Part shown: piece after piece, positions 7,146-12,852 of the stretch
How the letters are laid out: the number at the start of each line of letters is the position of its first letter
Position numbering within the stretch: position 1 is the first letter of the stretch
Source of the DNA: Gallionellaceae bacterium UBA5126
Lineage (GTDB): Bacteria; Pseudomonadota; Gammaproteobacteria; Burkholderiales; Gallionellaceae
Length of the DNA stretch: 13,883 nt
Direction of reading: 5' to 3'
NCBI GenBank assembly: GCA_002414205.1
Contig: DHYQ01000033.1
Coordinates: 15,234 to 29,116, forward strand
Program-made: the position numbers and the translations under genes
Notes under the pieces: model-generated
What the model was told of the DNA's origin: nothing
Database searches by the model: none
Seen by the model: only the letters and a program-made list of their open reading frames with translations

Positions 7146-7952
7146 TCAGCGTTTCAGGCCGGGGCCGTCATATTTGGCGTCGTTGGCGTTGGCGGCCAGG
7201 AACATGGTCAGTGCCACGGTCAACTCCGAGCCATACACCGGTTCCGGGAAACGCTGCTGGCGGAAGCAGTCATTCAGCCGCCACTGGAAGGAGCGGAACA
7301 GCCCTTGTGAGACGCGGTAGGCGGGCCACACGGTATAGGTGCGTTGCGCGCCGATGTTGGTGGTCAGGTTGGGCAAGTCCTGCAAGCGAATGCGGCGACC
7401 GTTTTCGCTATGGCAAGTGGCGCAGGCAAAGTCATACGGCCCGGCGCGGTAGTAGAAAATCCGCTTGCCGATTTCGTAGGCTTCCTTGGCCTTGGGATGC
7501 TTGAGCGACACGGCCATTTTCATGCCCCGCGACTGCCCGGCCACATACGCCACCACGGCTTCGATGTCAGATTTTTTCTTCTCGGTGCTGAACGGCGCTT
7601 TCACGATGTCGGCTTCGGGAATGCCCTGCAAGGTGGTCATGCAGGTCAGCAAACGCGATTCCAAATCCTGCACACGCTTGGTGTCCGGGAAATAGCGCGG
7701 CAATTCGGCATACGCGCCTTTCACCACGCCGGGGCCTTTGCCCAGATCGCATTTTTCTAGCGTGGCCTTGTTGGAGCCCGCCGGGGTTTTCCAGACTTCT
7801 TCCCCGCGCATTTCGTCCAGTTCGGCGGGGTTGCCGTCACTGATCATTTCGCGGTACTTGGCAATTTCTTCTGCGCTGCGGTCTTCGTCTGCGGCGAAAA
7901 CCGACAATGGCGCGGCCAGCGTCAAGGCCAGCAGCATGCGACTTGTTTTCAT
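7146..7952 (-). CDS. soxA: Sulfur oxidation cytochrome SoxA, mono-heme type
   Basis: SoxA is the catalytic partner of SoxX; its active-site heme carries a cysteine ligand that takes part in joining thiosulfate to SoxY. The 268-aa precursor has a Sec signal peptide ending near FAADED. One heme motif is present, CATCH (177-181). The conserved ligand cysteine is Cys229 in NDCFRQQR, with Arg234 five residues on. Where di-heme SoxA proteins have a first CxxCH there is only LLTCMTTL (Cys104). Together with Cys68 this fits the mono-heme class, in which the two cysteines can form a disulfide. ATG at 7952 is chosen for its GGAGGAAG site; a TTG at 7967 lies upstream of that site. The ribosome binding site directly follows the T tract of the terminator after soxZ. 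Confidence 0.95.
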   Translation of the reverse strand: MKTSRMLLALTLAAPLSVFAADEDRSAEEIAKYREMISDGNPAELDEMRGEEVWKTPAGSNKATLEKCDLGKGPGVVKGAYAELPRYFPDTKRVQDLESRLLTCMTTLQGIPEADIVKAPFSTEKKKSDIEAVVAYVAGQSRGMKMAVSLKHPKAKEAYEIGKRIFYYRAGPYDFACATCHSENGRRIRLQDLPNLTTNIGAQRTYTVWPAYRVSQGLFRSFQWRLNDCFRQQRFPEPVYGSELTVALTMFLAANANDAKYDGPGLKR

Positions 7953-7965
7953 GTTCTTCCTCCAC

Positions 7966-7996
7966 AAAAAAACGGGGCCATCGTGCAGATGTCCCC
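7966..7996 (-). terminator. Intra-operon terminator between soxZ and soxA
   Basis: On the minus strand GGGG-A-CATC (7996-7988) pairs with GATG-G-CCCC (7982-7974): eight pairs with one internal mismatch and the 5-nt loop TGCAC. After one G come seven T residues (7972-7966). It starts 9 nt past the soxZ stop and ends just before the soxA ribosome binding site. Confidence 0.75.
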
Positions 7997-8005
7997 ATTT
8001 TGTCG

Positions 8006-8326
8006 TTAAGCCTTTTCGGCGATTTCCACTTCGTCGCTGCGGCTGTCGTCCTTGTTGTCCTTCCAGCTCACCGTCACCTTGTCACCCTTGGCCCCGCCCT
8101 TGAAGCGGAACACCAGATAGGGATTCTTGGACACCGCTGTGCCGAATTGCGCTTCCAGCACCACGCGGCCATTGTGTTTGGCAGTCAACTCGGTAATGAA
8201 CCAGGCGGGGATGACAGCACCCGCCGCATCCTTACGCAAGCCGGTTTCCATGTCGTGCTGCATCAGCACTTTGACTTCAGTCACGCCATCCTTGACGGCG
8301 GCGCGGATTTTCATTGGGCTTCCCAT
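8006..8326 (-). CDS. soxZ: Thiosulfate carrier complex subunit SoxZ
   Basis: SoxZ forms the periplasmic heterodimer with SoxY that carries sulfur intermediates between Sox enzymes. The 106-aa protein has the family hallmarks MQHDMETGLRKDAAG followed by IPAWFITEL, then AVSKNPYLVFRFKGG and GDKVTVSWKDN in an immunoglobulin-like fold. It has no signal peptide, as is normal: SoxZ is thought to cross the membrane bound to Tat-exported SoxY. ATG at 8326 (MGSPMKIRA) is chosen because AAGGAGGAG lies just upstream; Met5 at 8314 is a possible alternative. It begins 13 nt after the soxY stop, whose TAA overlaps this ribosome binding site, so the two are tightly coupled. A terminator follows. Confidence 0.96.
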   Translation of the reverse strand: MGSPMKIRAAVKDGVTEVKVLMQHDMETGLRKDAAGAVIPAWFITELTAKHNGRVVLEAQFGTAVSKNPYLVFRFKGGAKGDKVTVSWKDNKDDSRSDEVEIAEKA

Positions 8327-8339
8327 GTTTTTCTCCTCC

Positions 8340-8807
8340 TTAACCGCCACAACCGCCTTGGGTCACTTTCACTTCCCGTGCGGCCCGATACAACTTGCCG
8401 TCGGCCTTGACCAACACAATCACTTGTGCGGTTTGGCCCATTTTCACACGGGTGGTGACGAAGCCTTCCGTCCCAGCCGGGAAGGAAAAGTCGGCAGCCA
8501 ATACATTGGGATTTTTGTCCACGAACACCATGATGCGGGTGGTATCGGGCAGGGTGCTAGTGACAGACACGGGCACCACGGCGCCGTTTTCTGCGATTTC
8601 GGGCACAGTCAACGCAATGGCCTCACTACTAGCGGGCAAGATCGCGCCCAAACCATCCAGTGCTTCATTCATGGTTTTGGCGCTAAACAGGGGCTTGTTC
8701 CACTCGGCTTGGGCACCTTGCGGTACCAACCCCAGCGAAAGAAATAAACCCCACAGCCCCAAGGCACCCCCCGTTTTGAGGGCTTGGCGACGTTCCAAGT
8801 TAACCAT
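8340..8807 (-). CDS. soxY: Thiosulfate carrier protein SoxY
   Basis: SoxY carries the sulfur substrate covalently on a cysteine near its C-terminus through the whole Sox cycle. The 155-aa precursor has a twin-arginine signal (LERRQALKTGGALGLWG) and ends with the flexible GGCGG arm (residues 151-155), Cys153 being the attachment site. The central part is the usual beta-sandwich, with VPVSVTSTLPDTTRIMVFVD and KNPNVLAADF typical of the family. ATG at 8807 is preferred to an in-frame start at 8837 because it places the twin-arginine motif near the N-terminus and has AGAGGA upstream. It is the first sox gene, 93 nt after the stress-protein gene. That gap holds the only visible promoter candidate and an FNR-like site. 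Confidence 0.96.
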   Translation of the reverse strand: MVNLERRQALKTGGALGLWGLFLSLGLVPQGAQAEWNKPLFSAKTMNEALDGLGAILPASSEAIALTVPEIAENGAVVPVSVTSTLPDTTRIMVFVDKNPNVLAADFSFPAGTEGFVTTRVKMGQTAQVIVLVKADGKLYRAAREVKVTQGGCGG

Positions 8808-8832
8808 GTCTTGTCCTCTCGTTGTTGTAAAA

Positions 8833-8860
8833 ATCATTGGATCACGCCCAATCCAGCCAA
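8833..8860 (-). promoter_or_regulatory. Candidate promoter for soxYZ
   Basis: On the minus strand TTGGCT (8860-8855) and AATGAT (8838-8833) are spaced by 16 nt and match the -35 and -10 consensus at four of six positions each. The implied start near 8826 gives a short leader that still contains the soxY ribosome binding site. Weak on sequence alone. Confidence 0.28.
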
Positions 8861-8890
8861 ACTGGACGCAAGTACGTCTAAAGCAGGAAA

Positions 8891-8904
8891 TTGATTTTAA
8901 TCAG
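8891..8904. promoter_or_regulatory. FNR/ANR-like binding box upstream of soxY
   Basis: TTGAT-TTTA-ATCAG matches the FNR-family consensus TTGAT-N4-ATCAA at nine of ten positions. It overlaps the stop codon of the stress-protein gene and lies ~84 nt before the soxY ATG. Relative to the weak promoter at 8833-8860 it is centred near -71.5, a helix-phased position used by class I activation. Chance occurrence is possible. Confidence 0.38.
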
Positions 8905-9728
8905 TGCTGTACCACCAGTGTTGGCACGGCCAAAGCACCGGCAATGCGCTGCATCGTGGTGCCTTGGCCACTGATAAAGGGAATAAAGTTATGGCGATGT
9001 TTCCCCACAATCAGCAGATCCGCGCCACTTTCCTGAGCCACCGCAATCATTTGCTCAACCGGATTGCCAATCAACACCTGACCATGCGCCTGTGGGCACA
9101 AGGCACGGGCGCGGGCTAATTTCAGGGTATTCAGACGTTGCGTGACTTCCAGCGCTTGCGTATTGGACGCGACACTCAGCAAAGTCAGCGGCAAACCACA
9201 GCGTCCGGCAATCGCCCCGGCCATTTCCGCCACATTCACCGCCGCCGAGCCTTCGCCCACCGCCGCCAAAATATGCCGCTGCCAGAACGTTGCCATGCGC
9301 GGCACCATCAGCACATCACATTTGGCATCGCGGATCACCTTGCTGACCATCTCGCCCACCAGCAGATTGGCCAGAAAGCCCGGCTGACCACGCCGCCGCA
9401 CAATAATCAGATCCGTTTCCGTGGCATGTGCTTCGTCCACGATTTCTTCATTGGCCTGCGCACCATGTCGCACGCGCACATCCAGCTTCACCTCGGCTTG
9501 CGCCGCGAGTGCCTCCAGTGCCGCAATCTTGCTGGCGACCGCTTCATCGGCTTTTTGTGCCAATTCAGGCGCGGAGGATTCAAACTCCGGGTTGCTTAAC
9601 ACGGGAATAATGACGCGTAAGGGCATGCCACACTGTTTGGCCATATCGAAGGCTAAACGCTCCGCACCAGAATCAAAATCCGTGTGTTCGGTTGCCAACA
9701 AAATTTGCTTGTAAGGATGTTGATTCAT
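8901..9728 (-). CDS. Universal stress protein with two tandem Usp domains
   Basis: This 275-aa cytoplasmic protein contains two UspA-like domains, residues ~6-143 and ~151-273, each ending in the family strand pattern (CDVLMVP and VPTLVV). UspA domains bind nucleotides or act as signalling proteins under stress. Domain 1 has a recognisable loop, RRRGQPGFLANLLVGE, resembling the GxxG-x9-G(S/T) ATP loop but with Glu after the last glycine. In domain 2 the loop reads GKHRHNFIPFISGQGTT, lacking the second glycine, so nucleotide binding there is uncertain. ATG at 9728 has AGGAA at good spacing; an in-frame start at 9797 would run into the upstream gene. The gene starts 10 nt after the 137-aa membrane protein gene, so it belongs to the same transcript as soe and the transporter, and lies directly ahead of soxY. 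Confidence 0.9.
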   Translation of the reverse strand: MNQHPYKQILLATEHTDFDSGAERLAFDMAKQCGMPLRVIIPVLSNPEFESSAPELAQKADEAVASKIAALEALAAQAEVKLDVRVRHGAQANEEIVDEAHATETDLIIVRRRGQPGFLANLLVGEMVSKVIRDAKCDVLMVPRMATFWQRHILAAVGEGSAAVNVAEMAGAIAGRCGLPLTLLSVASNTQALEVTQRLNTLKLARARALCPQAHGQVLIGNPVEQMIAVAQESGADLLIVGKHRHNFIPFISGQGTTMQRIAGALAVPTLVVQH

Positions 9729-9738
9729 CACGTGGTTC

Positions 9739-10152
9739 CTAATGATGTCCGCCGCCGAGGAGACCGGAGGCAGCCAAAACTTGTACCGCCAGTGCAACGA
9801 TACAAATCAGGACAAATACATTGTCCTTGCGTTTCAAGTAGATCGGAATGATGGAGAGCAGGCAGAAAACCGAGCAAGTGGACAGCCAAGCGATACCCGC
9901 CAGACTGGCGTAATCACCACGCGCCAACAGTGCCAACCAGTCCCACCCCTTGGGGCTGCCGGTCTTTTCCAGATACTCGTGTACCGGCAAATTCCACAGT
10001 TGCGGCAGTTGATCTACGGGCACATGCGGCGTCATGATGCCCATGACATAGGCAAAGAACATCACCACCAAGGCCGCCAAGCCCAGATTGGCGCCCCACT
10101 TCAGCAAGGTTGCATAGCGCAACTGCTCTTCGGATACGATTAAATTTGCCAT
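9739..10152 (-). CDS. Uncharacterised three-helix membrane protein downstream of the TSUP transporter
   Basis: I do not recognise a named family for this 137-aa protein. It has three predicted membrane helices (about 19-41, 82-106 and 111-131). The ~40-residue stretch between helices 1 and 2 is polar and aromatic-rich (VPVDQLPQLWNLPVHEYL, GWDWLALL). It ends in GGGHH. A cytoplasmic N-terminus is likely, which would put the 1-2 loop in the periplasm. It starts 2 nt after the transporter stop (TAATCATG), so translation is probably coupled, and the stress-protein gene follows 10 nt later. This close packing suggests it is a partner or accessory subunit of the transporter or of the Soe/Sox redox system. 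No heme or iron-sulfur motif is present, which argues against an electron carrier. Confidence 0.85.
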   Translation of the reverse strand: MANLIVSEEQLRYATLLKWGANLGLAALVVMFFAYVMGIMTPHVPVDQLPQLWNLPVHEYLEKTGSPKGWDWLALLARGDYASLAGIAWLSTCSVFCLLSIIPIYLKRKDNVFVLICIVALAVQVLAASGLLGGGHH

Positions 10153-10154
10153 GA

Positions 10155-11135
10155 TTACATCCAGATTCCTAAACCTTTAAGCAATGCCCGAATACCCGCA
10201 AACAACAGCAACGAAATCACCATTTTGCGCACCACAGAGGCCTTGAGAACATTCAGCAATTTCGCGCCAATATTGGCGCCCAGCATCATGCCGATGACCG
10301 AGGGCACGGCGATGATAGCCAGTACCGCGCCCTTGTTCAAATAAATCCAGGCGGCGGAGGAGTCCACCAAGGTCAGAATGAAGCTGGAAGTGCCGGCAGA
10401 CACCTTCAACGGCGCACCCATCAACAGGTTCAATACCGGCACGTTGGCCCAACCGGCCCCCATACCAAACATGCCTGCCAGAAAGCCAATACCGACAAAT
10501 AAGCCCAAACCCATGGGGGTACGATGCACTTGCCAATTAATGTCACGGCGCTGGGAGGCATCGTGGAATACGCCATGAATTGCCAGCGCTTGCGACAAAC
10601 TGTCGGGTTGTGCTACTTCGGGGAATTCGGATTTTTTGGCCAGACTCATCAGCACGACAATCCCCAGAATGGTACAACCTAGGGCAATTTGCACCACGGA
10701 AGCGGGAATCGCCAAGCCCAGCATGGCGCCCGCAATGGAGCTGGCAGAAGCCAACACCGCCATGGGTAAGGCCAGTCTCAAATTGGCCAGCCCACCACGC
10801 AGCAGCGAGGGGCCCGCAGCCAGCGCACTGGCCAACGCCACCAGCAACCCGGCACCGCGCACGAAGTCCAGATGAAACGGAAAAAATCCGCCGACAATCG
10901 GCACGAACAGAACGCCACCGCCCACACCAGATGGGACGGCGACAATGCCAAGAAAAAAGCAGGTAATAAACAGTGCCAACGGCCAACCCCACCACGGCAT
11001 CGTCGAAGCCACAGGGGTAACTTCAACGGCATAGGCACTACCTGCAAAAATGGTCAACGCGAACACAATCCACAGGAGGTTGGTGCGCACCAGCCCCCCT
11101 GTGCGCTGCATTGCATCTAATGTAGTTTTAAACAT
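10155..11135 (-). CDS. TSUP family (TauE/SafE) sulfite/organosulfonate-type transporter
   Basis: This 326-aa inner-membrane protein belongs to the TSUP/TauE-SafE family, whose members move sulfite, sulfonates or related sulfur anions. The two inverted-repeat halves are visible: helices from ~47 to ~165 with GVGGGVLFVPIVGGFF (70-85), and ~206 to ~322 with GMFGMGAGWANVPVLN (221-236). They are joined by a hydrophilic linker of ~40 residues (SEFPEVAQPD onward). The N-terminal segment 17-36 ending in SAYA looks like a signal peptide or extra helix. ATG at 11135 has GGGAG 5 nt upstream; an in-frame start at 11186 has no site and would read through a hairpin. It follows soeC and is coupled to the next gene. 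From context the substrate is probably sulfite or another Sox/Soe intermediate. Direction is not shown by sequence. Confidence 0.92.
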   Translation of the reverse strand: MFKTTLDAMQRTGGLVRTNLLWIVFALTIFAGSAYAVEVTPVASTMPWWGWPLALFITCFFLGIVAVPSGVGGGVLFVPIVGGFFPFHLDFVRGAGLLVALASALAAGPSLLRGGLANLRLALPMAVLASASSIAGAMLGLAIPASVVQIALGCTILGIVVLMSLAKKSEFPEVAQPDSLSQALAIHGVFHDASQRRDINWQVHRTPMGLGLFVGIGFLAGMFGMGAGWANVPVLNLLMGAPLKVSAGTSSFILTLVDSSAAWIYLNKGAVLAIIAVPSVIGMMLGANIGAKLLNVLKASVVRKMVISLLLFAGIRALLKGLGIWM

Positions 11136-11151
11136 AAAAACTCCCTGAATT

Positions 11152-11173
11152 GGCCGCCCCCAGGGGGGCAGCC
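11152..11173 (-). other. GC-rich hairpin between soeC and the transporter gene
   Basis: GGCCGCCCC and GGGGCAGCC (plus strand) form a nine-position stem with one mismatch around a short CAGG loop. It lies 13 nt after the soeC stop codon and just before the transporter ribosome binding site. There is no T tract, so it is more likely an RNA-stabilising or processing structure than a terminator. Confidence 0.45.
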
Positions 11174-11186
11174 GTGATGTATCCAC

Positions 11187-12083
11187 TCACGAAACCGTTT
11201 GGTAATACAGGTTTTGTGGATGTTGCGCTTCGGCGAAGAAGTACCAGCGTTCGGCAAGCAGACCCGCGTATTGCAGCAGAAAAGCCAGCACGGGTAGATA
11301 CAGCACCAAGGCCAGCGGCACGAAAAACACCAGCACCATGAAAACCGGCACGATGGTCTTGATGAAAGCAGCGCTCTTGCCGTGGAAATACTCGTGGGTG
11401 TTATAAGAACCGCCCATGGCCCCTTGAGTTTTTTGCACGATGCGTGGGTGACGCACGCCGATGGCCGATTGCAAGGTGCTGAACGGGCTGAGGCGGGCAT
11501 TGCGCAACAGGGAAGCACTACGCGTGGACAAGGCCAGCGCGGTCAATACCAGCGCGGCTTGCGCCAACACTGGTACCAATTCTGGCGCAGTAAAAGTGGC
11601 GAAGGCGGCGGCCAAGGTCGTGCCAGACGCGCAGCCCAACAGTACAAAATTCACCAGCGTCAGCGGATGTGCCCATTCTTTCAGCACTTTCACGGCGGCA
11701 TAAATCATGCCGGTGCAGATGAACAGGGTCATCGAGGTCACCACGCCCAGCAAGCCCAGCGCCACGGTGTAGCCCAGATGTTGCCAGTGTGCGACGCCAT
11801 ACAAAAACACTGCGCCCATAAAGGCTGGCAGGGCAATTACTTCCCGCGACAGCCAGGAAGTGCGCCACATGCTGGCCGCACGCCAGGCACGTTCGGGATG
11901 CCCCAAGTGGAAAAAGGACGCCAATAGCCCCAGCCCACACAGCACCAATACGATCAGGCTGCCGCCAATCAAAAAGGCACTGCTGGGTTGACTCAACAGC
12001 TCACACAGGAACAGGACGATAAATAGACCTTGACCGGCACCGATCAAGGTTGTCAGAAACACTACAGAAAAAGCAGGACGCAT
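11187..12083 (-). CDS. soeC: Sulfite dehydrogenase membrane anchor SoeC (DmsC/NrfD-like)
   Basis: SoeC anchors the cytoplasmic sulfite dehydrogenase SoeAB to the inner membrane and passes electrons to the quinone pool. The 298-aa protein has about eight hydrophobic helices spread over its length and the DmsC-type signature FFHLGHPERAWRAASMW then TSWLSREV (residues 57-82). A further conserved segment near the C-terminus, AERWYFFAEAQHPQNLYYQ, is typical of DmsC-like anchors. There is no N-terminal signal peptide apart from the first helix. The gene is 49 nt downstream of soeB. The site ahead of its ATG (AGAGG about 12 nt upstream) is weak and far, so initiation may be inefficient or depend on readthrough from soeB. 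Assignment to Soe rather than DMSO or polysulfide reductase rests mainly on the neighbouring SoeA/SoeB and the sox context. Confidence 0.88.
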   Translation of the reverse strand: MRPAFSVVFLTTLIGAGQGLFIVLFLCELLSQPSSAFLIGGSLIVLVLCGLGLLASFFHLGHPERAWRAASMWRTSWLSREVIALPAFMGAVFLYGVAHWQHLGYTVALGLLGVVTSMTLFICTGMIYAAVKVLKEWAHPLTLVNFVLLGCASGTTLAAAFATFTAPELVPVLAQAALVLTALALSTRSASLLRNARLSPFSTLQSAIGVRHPRIVQKTQGAMGGSYNTHEYFHGKSAAFIKTIVPVFMVLVFFVPLALVLYLPVLAFLLQYAGLLAERWYFFAEAQHPQNLYYQTVS

Positions 12084-12132
12084 ATCAAACTAGCCTCTTG
12101 GTCAAATGGAGCAAACGCACAGCAGGCGCGCA

Positions 12133-12852
12133 TCAGGTTGCATACTCATCGCTGGGCGGATAATCCCCCATCGCGGCTTGGTCGATTTTGAGCGGATTGT
12201 CTTCCCGGTACAAATCATCCTCGTGGATGGTGATACGGGTCTTGCGACGCGGCAGATAATGGTTGGACGGCTTGGTACTGTGTTCCGGCATCAAGCCGTA
12301 ACCAGCACGTTCCCGAATCGCCACCGACACTTCGGACTCAGGATCATGCACGTCACCAAACAAGCGCGCACCCGCTGGACAGTGAATCACACAGGAGGGC
12401 TTGCGTTCTTTTTCCGGCAATTTTTGATCGTAAATCCGATCCACGCACAAGGTGCATTTGGTCATCACCTTGCGCTGCTCGTCGAATTCGCGCACGCCGT
12501 AAGGACAGGCCCAAGAGCAATACTTGCAGCCGATGCACTTGTCGTAATCCACCAGCACGATGCCGTCTTCTTTGCGCTTGTAGGATGCGCCGGTCGGGCA
12601 CACCGGCACGCAGGGCGGGTCTTCGCAGTGCAGACAGGATTTGGGGAAGTGCACGGTTTCGGTATTCGGATACGTGCCGACTTCAAAGGTTTGCACCCGG
12701 TTGAAGAAGGTGCCATTGGGGTCGGCGTTATAGGGATTGAAATCCGTCAAACCGCCGGCTGGGCCGGAGGTGTTCCATTGTTTGCAACTGGTAACGCACG
12801 CGTGACAACCCACACAGACGTTCAGATCAATGACGAGAGCCAGTTGGGTCAT
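12133..12852 (-). CDS. soeB: Sulfite dehydrogenase iron-sulfur subunit SoeB
   Basis: SoeB passes electrons from the molybdenum subunit to the membrane anchor. The 239-aa protein has sixteen cysteines in four clusters: 13/16/19/23 (CVGCHACVTSC), 73/76/81/85 (CLHCEDPPCVPVC), 106/109/112/116 (CIGCKYCSWAC) and 133/136/154/158 (CTLC...CVIHC). This is enough for four [4Fe-4S] centres, as in DmsB/PsrB-type proteins. There is no signal peptide, consistent with a cytoplasmic complex. Its ATG overlaps the soeA stop in an ATGA arrangement, with AGGAGC upstream inside soeA, so the two are translationally coupled. The C-terminal ~60 residues are hydrophilic. SoeB and periplasmic polysulfide/tetrathionate reductase subunits look alike; the sox setting and fit to SoeA favour Soe. 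Confidence 0.93.
   Translation of the reverse strand: MTQLALVIDLNVCVGCHACVTSCKQWNTSGPAGGLTDFNPYNADPNGTFFNRVQTFEVGTYPNTETVHFPKSCLHCEDPPCVPVCPTGASYKRKEDGIVLVDYDKCIGCKYCSWACPYGVREFDEQRKVMTKCTLCVDRIYDQKLPEKERKPSCVIHCPAGARLFGDVHDPESEVSVAIRERAGYGLMPEHSTKPSNHYLPRRKTRITIHEDDLYREDNPLKIDQAAMGDYPPSDEYAT

Noticed and set aside
9138..9599. Plus-strand open frame inside the stress-protein gene
   Set aside because: Antisense shadow with skewed composition and no credible family.
11136..11186. Longer N-terminus of the TSUP transporter starting at 11186
   Set aside because: It would be translated through the GC hairpin, lacks a ribosome binding site and abuts the soeC stop; the ATG at 11135 has GGGAG at good spacing.
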